Source: Lutraria lutraria (lineage: Eukaryota; Mollusca; Bivalvia; Venerida; Mactridae). From it: 64,000 nucleotides of DNA. The stretch spans positions 5,818,501 to 5,882,500 of the forward strand of contig OZ026848.1 of assembly GCA_964023205.1 (NCBI GenBank), read 5' to 3'. The notes under the pieces were generated by a model that saw nothing but the letters and a program-made list of their open reading frames with translations, did no database searches and was not told the origin of the DNA. This document shows, piece by piece, positions 49,601 to 62,119 of this stretch (position 1 is the first letter of the stretch; the number at the start of each line of letters is the position of its first letter). The position numbers and the translations under genes are program-made.

Positions 49601-52600
49601 GAATTATTACAGCGAAGTCTCTTGAGTATATACAATTTCCTGCGTTTCTTAACCATGCCTTACCATAATAAAATACAGTCAACGAAGTTTACGTAGAATC
49701 CATGAGTTAATTGACACACAGCCAAAGAGCTATATCGATACGGGCTATTACGGCCTTTATTCATCTCCAGAGACTTCCGGTTTCATTTACAAGAAAATAT
49801 ATAATTTGAATAAAGTGATTATTGCTGTTCTTGTTGTCTCAACGTTTCTTCTACATACTGACAAGCTCTATTATCAGACTTCTATGTCTTGTCTATTAAT
49901 TTGTAAGGATATAGATAGAATGATAAGACAAAATCTGAATGAAATATCACCCATTGTAACTTGATTGGAAGCCTATGGAATGTCATATTGATGTTGTCAT
50001 AAGACTGTTGGATGAAAAAACAAATCAAATCAAAGATTGCTGTCTTAGAAAGATATTAATTAAAAGCTTTTTTATCGAGACAGACTTTCTCGTGTAGTGA
50101 TATTAAATTTGAAAACTGGGGGTAAGATCTGTTAATAAATTTTAACGAGCAGATTTTCATAAACTTACTCTTTAATTAAATGATTTTAAATTTGACTTTA
50201 GCTTTTAAGCATGGATTTCAGCGTAAGTAAATCATATTCATTAAAGCTTTCGTAAATGTACCATGACATTAATTCATTACCAAACTAGTATCAAATTGAC
50301 CGTAATCACAGTTTCCTTGGCAACTAATTTATCATATTTCCAGCAGGTTACGTGTTTATTAAGGTTACGAACAGAGAGAGAATGCACCAATCGAAACTGC
50401 TCCGACCATTTAACACAAACGTTAGCAAGATGATATCAGAGATATTGTAAAACAGCGGGGAGACAGGTCGTATTAAGCTGTTTTCTTGTTGTAACATAGC
50501 AACGGTTTGCAAAAGAATGTGTCAGGAATTGCGGGGACTAATTCTGAGCAATTTCTGCAGTATTGATTAGTCAAGATAACTGCAAATTCTTCAAGGAGAC
50601 GTGCATTGAATGCAAAGGCTTTATTTAAGGGGATCAGACAATTAACATTTTGTTATAACGCTAAAATTAGAACCAGTGCAGGAATCAGATTATATGGTTT
50701 CTATGTATATTTTATCAAATTTAATACAAATCGTATATTTCTTCAAGAATGGTAAATGGTATTATCATCAATAAATTATCTTCCATTTACAAAATTCGGG
50801 AAAATTTATGCTCCTAAAAAGTGTGGTCACTAGATATTTATATGAATAAGCAACTAGTGCTCAAGCTGTGATTACTTTCTTTTAACAACTTCGGCTATCA
50901 CTCTTGTATCGTAGATTATATTAATTATGTGTCTTTGAACGGATTTAGCAAGCATTTTCTGTATTCTTGTGTTGGCTTGATTTCTTTTATTTGACCTGTT
51001 ACAAAATGTCTATCTTGAGATAAGACGAAGTAATTAAGAAACATATACGTCAAAACTTTTATCCAAACAAAGTTCTGCCTACATAGGTGATTAATGATAA
51101 TCCTGTCGTGATTTGATTAATTATATGTAATCATTCAAGTATGAGACGTATTTGATTTGTTGTCTTGGAAATTTACCATGTATCAGATATTAACTGACAC
51201 GTGGTTGGCTATAAAAGATATCATTTGGACTACCCTTTTTTGGGTGTCTCGCATCTATTTAATTTATAGAAATTCAGTCTCCTGGTCAAGAACGTGTGCT
51301 ACGGTACTGTTTACGTACTACTGGAATTCAGCGCACGTATGTTAACATATTATTTATTCTCACTTGGCCGCTGACCAGTTCGATGAGTCACTAATCAGGA
51401 ATGTTTAGATGAACGAAGAACCCTAATCGTATTTTACTATTAAAGAACGTTTCCGTACAGAAAACAAGGATATTCTTGAATTAGATATTCCAATTTCTCA
51501 AGACAATATCAAGAATAATTATACAGTCCCAAAAAAACAACCAAATCCATAAAAAGAAAATGGAAAAAATCCTATCACACGTTGTCAATGAATAATTTTC
51601 CGCGTACATTATTATTTCAATCATTTCCAGACCTCAATAAACACTAGACCCGACATCTATAAATGAATAAAAGCATTTCTTGAAGAAATTCGTTCGTAAT
51701 TACTATTAACAGGAAGTGTCAAGGGTGGAGACATTGTCTGTCAGGGTATTGACCCAGAAAAATACACCGTCTAACAGCGGGCATAAAATAATTACTCTTT
51801 TCACGAAGTTCGTTAACTTCTGTTTGTTTTTCTTTCCACGAAAACAAATTGCACAGGAGAACAACATTGTACTTGGTCGAGCGGTGGAATAGTAAATAAG
51901 GCCGCTTAAAACACACTATCTCAAAACTTCCATTACAAATAATGGTTTTTTTAACATGTTTGGTAATTTGTGTTTGGCTTCAATCTATCTAAGATAACAT
52001 TTAGTGGCTTGAACATTTCAAAATTACCATTCCATAGATGTATTACAAAGGAAAAAGCAACACATTAGCCTAATGATGGAATGGTCATAGTCACATTGAA
52101 CATGCCATCACGCATCTTATTATTATCCATCTATCTATGTATGGTGCGATAAGGAATTCTCACAGAATAAGCCAAAATGGTTCAACCGTATGTTTTGTCC
52201 ATAACTGTACAAATGCGTTGACAAGAGTGTATTGGCCGAGGTCAAAGTTCATTTAAATGTTATTGTAAATCTATCGCCCAATAATGGAGTCGCTGTGGTC
52301 ATACCAAAATACCAATGGTAATCTGATGCTATGAAAAAACAATAACATAGACACATCGCATCATTAGCAATGGACAGACAGGACTTTAGTGTCATGTATT
52401 CCTTATTGCTGTCGGTTTCATAGTTTCGCATTATTCTCAATTACTAAGTTATCCTATTTATGCAAAGACTCCAAGATCGATCGCTGTAAAGATGATTCAT
52501 CATTGCAAATGTGCAAGCATTTTATAAATCATGTTATGTAGCTAAGAATTAAAATTGACCAATGTTAAAAGCATTTATCTCGAGCAGTTGCTCCGTCTTA

Positions 52601-53230
52601 TATTTTATGCGTGTCATTTTTTACAAGGTCCGAGTGATTAATTATGACGGTATTATGATTGACGAGTTGTCTGTTAGACTTAACAAGGTCACATGGTATC
52701 AGACTTTCTATTTATGTTCGTCTTTAGGGAATACTGTAATACGTTTCCTACGTTTATAGAAGATTTATCGAAAACAATTGTGTAAGTTTGTTTTTGGGTC
52801 AATGATACGTTGTTTGCAAACAGCTGGTATATTCCTTTTGTTTGGTTCCTACTTTTCTTATCTATTGCTGTCGTGCACAAGTATTAGTCATGATGTGTTA
52901 AACATACTGGAAGCAATTTCTGACTGTGATCTGGTTACAAAATGTTTTCTTAAGTCGACAGCATTTCCATTCATGTGTTATAATGTCTTGTCTTTGCTTA
53001 CATTGACCTCCCATCACATATGTTAGAAATAATGTCGTATTATTATGTCTGATTTCTGTGACAGCCGTGTACAATGATAGTCAGTTAAATAAATCCACCA
53101 GTGTATGTATGTTCAAACAATCCTTAACATCGAGCAATCTTCCCGGGTAGTTGTTACTGGTGACTAGGGAACACTTGACACATCTTATAGTATCCCCTAA
53201 AGATGAACATAATTATATAGAAATAATTCT
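46613..53230. other. Long AT-rich region without supported genes
   Basis: Open frames at 46611-46985, 48401-48685 and 48735-48968 lack motifs. A C-tract lies at about 49475-49485. The segment 50340-50640 is less AT-rich and has few runs, so it may be conserved non-coding DNA, but this is a guess. Confidence 0.35.
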
Positions 53231-53243
53231 GACACCATGTGAC

Positions 53244-53315
53244 TAAACTGGTTCCCGTTGACTTGTGTGTACAAAGCCTTCTGGTGCACTGCATCATGGA
53301 ACGGGAACCAGTTTA
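53244..53315. mobile_element. 72-bp palindromic mini-element with 9-bp TSD
   Basis: The termini are a perfect 16-bp inverted repeat, TAAACTGGTTCCCGTT at 53244-53259 and its complement at 53300-53315, with a 40-base spacer. The sequence CCATGTGAC flanks both sides (53235-53243 and 53316-53324), a perfect 9-bp target-site duplication. This proves it moved as a unit. A 9-bp duplication points to Mutator-like mobilisation (8-9 bp is also possible for hAT). A second copy lies at 58172-58214. Confidence 0.8.
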
Positions 53316-53329
53316 CCATGTGACCTGGT

Positions 53330-54086
53330 TAAGTCTATATAACAGACAACTCGTCAATCATGTTACCATTTCCATTTCGTAAAAAAAAAAAATCTTTTTA
53401 TTTCAGTTATATTGTTAACTATTCCTATATCTGTTTGCTATTGTTAACATTCGATTGCAGTTTTATTTTTTTCAGCTGTAGATATTTTGAGCTTGCTCAA
53501 CGTTAAGCCGACACTATTGGGAGATACAAATTTTGTACATTATATATTGTAGATTACAAACTAAGGGGTGGGCATCTGGATAGCGTTTGACTTTGGACCT
53601 TTAAGTAATTGACAATTTGTGTCTGCTATAACCTCGGGTCACGTGATGTCAGACATTTTATTTTTTTACATCTGATGGAAATACCATGATCTATATTGTA
53701 TATTGACCCACAACAAATAAATACCAAAATCCTGAAAAATGTAGTCAGTCAAATTATTGGGTAACGAAGTAAATCCGACGTTCGTGTAATTATTGCGAAG
53801 ACCTTTGACTTTTATAATTGCTGGTCGGGAAGGATATTCGTTCGATGAGTTATGTTTTGTCCTTTGGCTGGTCAGAAGCTGAGGCAGCAATTTCGCTTAC
53901 ATGTACAAATGTAATTACGTACAACACATTATCTCAACTAAAAAACCATCGCACTGATCTTATCACCCGTGACACATAGGCACAATTTCTTGGCGTCCAC
54001 AAAAATGTTCAGTCAAATAGGTGAGTATTAAAGAAATATCACCTCTGACAGTACTTGTGCCGAGACACCATCAGTATAACTATACG
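53330..54086. other. Gene-free stretch
   Basis: Short A-tract at 53383-53391; no exon supported. Confidence 0.3.
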
Positions 54087-54094
54087 GATACAAA
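54087..54094. repeat. Left 8-bp target-site duplication (GATACAAA)
   Basis: Repeated exactly at 54806-54813, framing the element at 54095-54805. Confidence 0.75.
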
Positions 54095-54805
54095 CAAAGG
54101 GATTCGGCACATAAATTGTAACCAAAAAATCACCTTACACTATATATATGACAAGGGAAGTAACATTCAACAGCTCAAGAAACTAACCAAGTCCGCTTTT
54201 CCACCTCGCATTTGTTTAGAATTAAAGCAACCCTAAAACAATGCATATCATCGTGTAGCTAACATATTTTCCTTCAAGATTGTATATAGTTTCCTTATGA
54301 AAATGCGGCCTGCACTCCACAATCGTCGGCAATTTCAACGGAATCTGCCAAAATGTCTCAGGTTGAACAATTTCGGGAACACGGAACTTTCGGTATTTTA
54401 AATTGTTTGCACAAATATCGCTTCGGTTCAACAAATACACGAAAAAAATCGAAAACTGAGCTAACCTGCAGTCTTAACAGATGTTTACTCGCTTACTTCC
54501 GTTTTCTTCATGTACTATTTCAGCAGCTGTCATAAATGGTCACGTGACTTAGTTTAGATACTGTCCTAGATTTTGTTTACTTGGAGAACACGAAAATAAG
54601 CGAAACATATATGTTAAGTATATTGTCAGGACTGCGGGTTAGCTGCATTTTCATTGGAAATTTTAACATTTACATGTACATGTATTCTTGAAGGAAAATG
54701 TGTTAGTTATGACGTGGCTAGTATCATGGGCTGTTGAATGTTACTTTCCTTGTCAATATATATTTAGTGTAAGGTGGGTCAAAATTTATGTGCCGAATCC
54801 CTTTG
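54095..54805. mobile_element. 711-bp inverted-repeat element with 8-bp TSD (hAT-like)
   Basis: Termini CAAAGGGATTCGG at the left and the complement at the right extend inward as an inverted repeat: cacataaatt, caccttacact, then gacaagg(g/a)aagtaacattc. A weaker match (ttttccttcaag, atgaaaatgc) extends to about 230 bases. The perfect 8-bp duplication GATACAAA at both sides is the size made by hAT transposases. A block near 54452-54480 (gctaacctgcagtcttaac) is also found inverted near 54625-54655, so the interior contains a second nested inverted repeat. There is no transposase frame, so it is non-autonomous. Confidence 0.75.
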
Positions 54806-54813
54806 GATACAAA
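54806..54813. repeat. Right 8-bp target-site duplication (GATACAAA)
   Basis: Second copy of 54087-54094. Confidence 0.75.
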
Positions 54814-54819
54814 GGCATT

Positions 54820-55360
54820 ACTATAAATTGAATTGAAATGAATTCATATTCAATGTTAATTTGAATTCATTGTATATGGAATAGCTTGTATACACACCAC
54901 CCACGTGTATACATTCCAATAGTCATTTGTTTACCTACTCTTAAAGCAAAACTGATGTTAATCTCTTAAACTGTTGTGTCAACCTTCAGGCATTATGTTT
55001 ACAATGGCATTAATACAATCATGCTAAGATTGGTTGTTCAGATAAAGAGACGCAATGAGTAATTATATCTTCAACACCATTGCAGAAAGGATCAATACAG
55101 TTGTCTCTCAAGCGAACGAACATTACCATAACAAACCTACTCATTGTATCAAAATGATCGACGAGATAGAATTAAAGTACATACTTAGCATAAAATACAC
55201 ATCGTGCCAAGTTATTTACGTCATCAGAATATACTTGGCTGAAGTTATTGAAAGTTATAGTACATGCAATATACAATGTTTTATCATAATAGATATCTAA
55301 ATATTAATATTACATCAGTACATTACTCTTAATTGTATGTTTTTATAGATTACTAGTATA
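54820..55360. other. Gene-free stretch
   Basis: The 81-codon frame at 55055-55300 has no family or splice support. Confidence 0.3.
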
Positions 55361-55364
55361 TATA

Positions 55365-55528
55365 CAGTACAACCTCTCCGGAGCGGCCGTCACTGGAACA
55401 ACAACCTCCCTTCAACAACACTATGATTAATTTCCACTGCATGATTTAATTATTAATATAACTTCGCTAGAACAACAACCTCTCAACAACTATATAGCAA
55501 AGGGTGTTGCTTTGGAGAGGTTGTGCTC
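55365..55528. mobile_element. Tigger-like MITE, copy 1
   Basis: A 164-bp element with TA on both sides (55363-55364, 55529-55530). Left terminus cagtacaacctctccggagc, right terminus gctttggagaggttgtgctc, so the ends are near-perfect inverted repeats. The interior repeats 'aacaacaacctc' twice. CAGT...CCTCTCC termini plus a TA target fit the pogo/Tigger type. Confidence 0.75.
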
Positions 55529-55534
55529 TATATT

Positions 55535-57479
55535 TGATTTAATATCTTTGTCTATGTACTATAAATGTCAACATGTCAATTGTTGTACATATGTGACCGC
55601 ATGGGACTATGACCTTCCAGGTTTTAATACAAAATAAACTGTAAACTGTATACATTGTATTTCGAAAATTTTGCTATAAGCTTGAATCATGAAGTTACTT
55701 GCGTAACATTGCAGAAGCGATCAAAGCTTGTTCACTCATGCGACAAAAAACACGATGTGATTAGCTCCTAGATATTGGTTTCTTTGAGATGACTAAAACT
55801 GTATTAACGATTTCTAGACTGATAGGATCCATCTTAACATTCACGTCCGTCAATCACCGGTTTAACTTATTTGTGTTGCTCAATTAAACGAAACTCTGCC
55901 TGGGGAATAATTCGCCATAAAAGCAAAATCATCGATTTAATGGAAAACTGAAATATCAAAGATCTGTCAATGTCTCTACTTCAGAAATGCGAGATTTACT
56001 TAAACGTTTTGGTACCACGTGATCTGTAATATAGTAAAACCTTGATATTGTAAACCATCCGTATAACAAATCAATGATGCCGAGATGGTCATATGACCAA
56101 GTTAATAGATAAAAATAAATATGAATGATAAGAAGGCGTGGTCTCCGTATGAAGATGGTTGTGATAATAAAATGGTCTTCAAGTGTGGTTGTATTGTAAA
56201 TCCATCATTGTGTGTATAAATCTTTCTTGTTGGTATCTGTTAGTTTGACAACATTTTTTTTAAAACGGCCTGAAATCTAGGATGATTTTACTCAGAGACT
56301 GATGTGGTGAATTATTGGCATTTGCGACATTTGCGTCTTGTCAAGGTTCTGGTCACTTATAAATCATACGCACACATACCCTCCTTCGCATGCACACATA
56401 CATTTGCACATGTCACTAACATTATTTCCTAGACATGTGTTCTTATTTTGGCTGTAAGATGGCTTAGATCATGTGGTAAATCGCAAGAGCATTAAAGGTC
56501 ACTAAAATTTTCTTCATATTCTATAACGTCTTTTTGACAGAACTAAAATATTTCATTTTAAATTTTTATTCAATATTTTATCAAATATTCATTTTCTTAA
56601 ATCTTCTGGAGCTTATAGCCGGTACGTGAAATAAAGTATACGCAAAATCACGGAAAGGCCTAAAACTAGTTGTCCGCAAAGGGTTCCGTCGTATTCCAAT
56701 GTGTAGGACCCTCCTGGTATACTCGTAGGAATTAACTGAACGATTTCCATTTTATTCTCCTGTTGTTCTCTGATTTTTCGTCTAGGAATAAAATGTATTA
56801 CGTCATGTATGCTATTACTGGTGAACTAAAGCCTAGTTTGCAATACCCCCCGGATTGTCGAATTTATTTCTAAATAAGTTTCCAGAGTTTATGGCGAAGC
56901 ATTGCTAAGTACGTCAGTAACAGAGCATTTATTGCTGTTTTGTATTCTCGTCGTTTTTTTTTCAACCACAGCGTACGAACCGCTTTGTCATAAATACGCC
57001 ATTAAAATACGAGTGGTATCCCTACTTTGATTGCTTTTAATATTGACAGTCATAAGCCGCCATAAAGCTCGCTAAAATGACTATTTATGGTAAAAGCCAT
57101 GAGATCATGATCGTTCAAACTACGTGTTGTTCATTTCGTGCTGTTGAACCATTTTGAGGTCTATACCACAGTTCTTAATAAACAAGATGGCTGATGATAA
57201 TATTTATGATGGCTGGCATTAACTGATAATATGCTTATTTGGCAAGACCAATATAATAAACAGTTGTGAATATTTGGCTCGGTGTCTGGTTACAAAAATA
57301 GAATTTTTATCAGCTGATACTCAGCAATGCATGTTTAAGGATTGGAAGCCGGTAAGAAGTATCTAAATGTTTATGTGACAAGCAGCGTCGCGTGTAATGC
57401 AACACGTGAGTTATTCTTTTTTTACAATACATGTTACATCGGATATCTCTTTAAGTCTTCTTAAAGAATGATTATCAAA
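55535..57479. other. Gene-free stretch
   Basis: No supported exon. Near 57040-57090 the DNA is rich in homeodomain-like TAAT and CCATAAA strings, which is not enough to call an enhancer. Confidence 0.3.
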
Positions 57480-57481
57480 TA

Positions 57482-57648
57482 CAGTACAGCCTCTCCAAAG
57501 CGCATCCTCTCTTGAGCAACAACCTCCCTGCAACAATAGTGTGCTTTTTCCCACTGCACGATTTAACTATTGATTAAACCTCTCTAGAGCAACTACCTCT
57601 CAACAACAACACAATGTTGCTACTCTAAAAAAGTGTTGCTTTGCACTG
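57482..57648. mobile_element. Tigger-like MITE, copy 2
   Basis: Second copy of 55365-55528: cagtacagcctctccaaagc, aacaacctccctgcaacaa, ttttcccactgca, cgatttaactattga, and caacaacaacaca. The right terminus has lost about 10 bases (gctttg then cactg, where copy 1 has gctttggagaggttgtgctc). TA flanks both ends (57480-57481, 57649-57650). Confidence 0.75.
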
Positions 57649-58171
57649 TATATATACACGCGAGAGCAGTGATCTCAAAGTGGATCCAAGCGTCTAATGG
57701 CAGCGATAATTTGATGTCTAATACTGCATAGTCTAGCAGTCCAATTATGGTTGTCTCTAAACCCTATTTCCAGACGAGGTCATTTCTGCTTAGAGGAAAG
57801 GTGACAAGCCGGGTCGTATAATGCTAACAATGCCATTTAACGTACATAATTTAATCGTAAGTAAATAATGCTGATCTTAAGAAATTGCCATTCTTCCACA
57901 TAATGATGAGATGAGATTATAAGTGATCAAATACTAAGAACTTCAACTCACCAAACTATAGGTCGCATAATCAGATCATAGATTAAAAAAAAAATATATA
58001 TAAATGAAACGAGTAGTACCAGATACGTGTCAAATGGAATCTGTGGTGAATTGACTGCGGTATCTGATAAATAAATATTAACCCCTCTGCAACTCTTGAA
58101 TTCGATTTAAAAACCCGGAACCAAATTTCACATGACAGGATGCTATCTGTAACTAGCTCATGGATACGTTG

Positions 58172-58214
58172 TAAACTGGTTCCGATTGACTTGTTTGAAC
58201 AGGGACCAGTTCAG
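58172..58214. mobile_element. 43-bp relative of the 72-bp mini-element
   Basis: Left terminus taaactggttcc, right terminus ggaccagttca (about two mismatches as an inverted repeat), and the 'ttgacttgt' that follows the left end in the 72-bp copy is also present. Flanks GATACGTTG (58163-58171) and GACACGTTT (58215-58223) match at 7 of 9 positions, consistent with an older 9-bp duplication. Confidence 0.6.
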
Positions 58215-58329
58215 GACACGTTTGTTCTACCTAAATGGACGACTGCTGTCTTCATCCGCTGTTAAAGCGGGGACAAATCGCTAAATGACCCGGGTTATTG
58301 GAATTTTGTTAAAACCCTGTAAAAGATAG

Positions 58330-58560
58330 ATGTCTGAAACCACAGGCAATATCGGTCAGCCGGGCAATACTAATGATAATAATATCTTTATTTATAGATG
58401 GCAGTTCATTAAGTTTACATCAGATGTAAACACAAATGTAATGAAAACTTATTTTCAACGAAGCCTTCAACGACAAGAAGAAAGAAAAAGTTTAAAATTA
58501 CAAACACATTCTACATTAAAATATACAGGCAAAAATACAGAATTCAGATTTTATATCTAA
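58330..58560 (+). other. Weak repeat-like ORF, 76 codons
   Basis: The nucleotide string 'aatgataataatatcttta' + 'tttatagatggcag' resembles 3' ends of dispersed repeats in molluscs, and the translated product has no recognised motif. It is more likely repeat DNA than a gene. Confidence 0.25.
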
Positions 58561-58564
58561 TTGG

Positions 58565-60205
58565 TTTAAACAGGGTCACTCAAATACCCATTCATTTGAA
58601 AGACTGTGGTTTAAATGAGATGAAATATTCACTGCAATCAATTTATTCTAATTATGCACATTAAACTATCGTTCTAACCATCATAAATTCAAAGAGATAT
58701 CTTAAAACGTACTATATTTGTATAGACTAATAAGGGAAACGTTTAGATGGCGTTTCTGATATTCAGAAAACTGGGGTTTATTTTTTTCATTGAAAACCCA
58801 TTGGCGTCTGCTTTTAAATAACCATATGTTATCATTCGATGCTAATTTTGATCCATGATTTATAAAGAAATATCCGACAGTCTGCGTCCGTTCACTAATC
58901 TAAAAACTGATGCCACCCACATTGCAGATTTCTATCAGACGTTTGAATCTAGATAATATCTTCAATAATGACACACAATTCGAATTTTATAGTTTATGAA
59001 CTATTTAATGTCGGGCCAATATCCACGCTTCTTATACTAGTGTTGACCTTTTCGTCCTCGTTTTCCCTTATCATTCATTTAACAAGCTGTGTGTTTCACG
59101 TGGGTACACAAGCAGATTTTAAAGAGACACGTGATTGTATGAAGCCGGAAGTGACGCATGTACATCTTGATTCGATGAGAAATCATTACAATTTATCTCT
59201 CGTTGTTGTTTTTCCACTTAAGCATACCAATTTTGGAAGCACCTTCAGTTATTTTCCAACCTAACATGTATAATTATTAGATTAAAAAAATGCACATCGC
59301 TTTTGAACCAATGTGAACCCTTAAAATATTCGATTTAAGTCCATCTAGGTCAATAACTAGTACATTATGTAACAGTGTACTTTAGAAACATCGTTATTGT
59401 TATATGATAAAAATAGATCAATATCAATAAAAGTAGTATCGACGCTGATAGCAGTTTAAACTAGTTGCATTTGATAGTTTTCTAGAACGAGCAGTTCTTC
59501 TTTAAAGTCGATGGGTATTATGTATATCCCTGTATTCCTTTGCAACGAATAACAGACATCAGAAAACAAGCTCATCGTCTGTATTAGAGGAAGTCCAAAT
59601 TAACTAGACAGTGTATTTTTCTCTGTTTATTCTTGTATAATATTCGTCCTTAATCTTAATCGAACCATCAATATTGACAGCAGTCAAATAATGTTTTATT
59701 GCAATTCAGTCGCCTTATTCGGGGAATGACAATATTAATGCAGAATAGACCTAGGCTGTTTGAGACCGTACACATACGGTATACACATTGTAATGTCTGA
59801 TTACAACGGCCACAAAATAATGTGATTATTCTCGGAGAGGAAATGACTCTCCTGTCAATCAAACATCTGCTTGTTTTTGGTACTTTTATGAGATTTATTG
59901 ATACAATTTCCGGCTGTAATTAGAAAACAGCCCCTTTTGTTACCGTATAGAAACATTATAGAGAATGATGTTAAATTGTTTTACATTTACAATTAGCCGA
60001 ACAATTGATTCTATACTTTACTGTAACAATTACGGTAACAATTATGACTGCACTGTAAACTTTGATGGTTTGAAAAGTAGGCAAACTTGATTGAGATAAT
60101 ATACTGACGGTGTATCAAAACAGAATTCCAAACTGACTTAAAACATTATGTATCAGTATGGTATATACAGTATTTATATAAATAGATTGACTGTGCTTTT
60201 AATAT
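58565..60205. other. Gene-free stretch
   Basis: No supported exon, repeat or RNA gene was identified. Confidence 0.35.
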
Positions 60206-60208
60206 CTT

Positions 60209-60277
60209 GCCCGATTGGCTCAGCTGGTCGAGCGCCTGATCAAGCAGGAGATCAGGGGTTCGAGCCCGTATCGGGTA
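60209..60277 (+). repeat. tRNA-like sequence (tRNA pseudogene or SINE head)
   Basis: The acceptor stem gcccgat pairs with atcgggt over 7 positions (one G-T). The D arm gctc...gagc is perfect, and the A box (tggctcagctggtcgagc) and B box (gggttcgagccc) are intact. The anticodon arm, however, gives only a 4-bp stem (cctg/cagg) with a 6-base loop, and the T stem has two mismatches, so no functional anticodon can be read and the length (69) is short. It is therefore best called a tRNA-derived element or tRNA pseudogene that may still bind RNA polymerase III factors. Confidence 0.6.
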
Positions 60278-60284
60278 AATTATT

Positions 60285-61855
60285 TTCGATACATTTATAA
60301 CATACCATAAAATATTTAATGTTGCGTTTGCGAGTAATTCGAGTTTCTTTCGTCGAATTTACAAATAGTTCGATTTATTTCTACCCATTTCACTCTAATC
60401 TAAAGAAATCCTAGTAAATAACTTGCTGACTTAAATACCGAGAAGCCATCGGAATAAGATTGTTCTGACGGAAAACCTTCATAGACTTACACATCTTTAC
60501 CTAATTGATCTTACCAACGTGGCGTTTTTATTTAATGTAGACGGTTGAATTCATTTTTGCTATCTTCATAAACAGACGCCATTAAATGCCAATGACATCA
60601 AATCAAACTCACGAAACGCTCTTATATCACAACGAGGCTGAATCCGGTATAATTTGCGGATGCCATTGACATAGTATGCGGATCAAACGATTTATTTCGA
60701 ATTTATGCACATGGAAGCATGACAAATGAAGCTTTGGAATACTCCGAGTATGTGAATCAATTTAGGAAACAGGGAAACCCTAATGCCCAGATCTGTGTGA
60801 GCCATTTGAGTTAATGAAATTCTTTATAGCAATATTCGTAAAATGCTTATAGTTCGTTCAATAAAAACGTAACTTGGTGCCAATTAGAAGAATTTATCAC
60901 GAAAGGTGACTTGAATAACGCGCGAAAGAAAATAGTGATAATAAGAATGGAAGTTGAATGAAGAGTACAGTTTCAAAATTGCAACTGACATGACACGGGC
61001 GCTAAATTACTATTCACAAATTGAATATGATAATTATATAGCTATAACAATTAACGCAATCTTTGTAATGCTTTAGAATCCTATAATATTCTTTATGGAC
61101 CATAGGTCACTGTGTTATTTTAGAATTTAGAAAATTCGATCAAGCAATTAACTACCATGTTTGCATAAATAGCAAATACGATTGAATTATTTTTATCCAC
61201 ACTTAACACCCATTCAGTTCTTTCTCAAGGCTGTGGCACTTTGACACTTCAATATATTTTATACAGAGAGTATACAAACCCCACGTAGTAATACAAATTA
61301 GTTATTGGCATTTCTTTTAATTAAGCGAATAGTAATTTTAAAAAATCATCTGTAATATGACCATTTGGAGAACTTTGTCCTTTAGAAATTGTAAACTAGA
61401 CCACGTGGAGTTTTTGCCTCTTTAGCAAAGTAATAATAACACCTTAATTACTGGGAACTTTAATCTCATAAGTATATTGCGATGACAGCAGAAGCTCACC
61501 GAATGTTTGCATAACCTGAAATGTGGTAAAATCAATCAGTCAGAAGTATCACGTGTCCAGTTGAGTATTTGCAGGGTAAATAGTCTTCAGCAATTAATCA
61601 AACTTCCAATCCTCTTAATCGACGCTGAATCAGGAATACAGCCGTCACTCTTTTTTGGGATCATGTGTTACTGATAAAAACACAAGAAAAGTAGTCCTCC
61701 GCGTCATATTTTGCTTTTTTGGTGCTAAGTGCAATGTGTTATGAGGCTGGAGGTTGAGTTCGAGACTAATCTCAATTTGTGATCTTTAAGAAAATTGGCT
61801 TCTGGTATTTGGTCAGTCCTTTTTATTCGGATTTTTTAACAGATTTTGTGATACA
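60285..61855. other. Gene-free stretch
   Basis: A possible B-box-like scrap (ggttgagttcgagact) lies at about 61752-61767. Nothing else is supported. Confidence 0.3.
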
Positions 61856-61859
61856 CAGC

Positions 61860-62115
61860 AAATTGTTTGTTTGTTTGTTTGTTTATTTGAGTTTTACACG
61901 CCTTTTCAATAGTCAGAGTCATATGAGGCAGACAGTTCATTTAATCATCGTTCCTATGAAGAACCAGTACTAGACTCCCATCCTACGTGAGCAACTGCTT
62001 ACTTTCTCACATAAAGATACATGGTCGGTAGCGGGGCAAGAACCCACGACGAGTGAGAGGTTACAGTGATTTGAAGTCAGCGACCTAAACAACACGACCA
62101 CGGAGGGGGTCAAAT
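61860..62115 (-). repeat. tRNA-derived SINE, reverse orientation
   Basis: Starts at the left with a gttt simple repeat (61864-61883, tail side), 'gagttttacacgcc', 'gtcagagtcatatgagg'. It ends at the right with the tRNA head on the minus strand: 'ccgtggtcgtgttgttta' (A-box-like), 'ggtcgctgacttcaaatcac' and 'cgtgggttcttg' (B-box-like). The strings 'gatttgaagtcagcgacct' and 'accacggagg' are hallmarks of the abundant bivalve SINE as I recall it. Confidence 0.75.
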
Positions 62116-62119
62116 AAAT

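Noticed and set aside
60209..60277. Functional tRNA gene
   Set aside because: Anticodon stem-loop is 4 bp with a 6-base loop and the T stem has two mismatches, so no anticodon can be assigned.
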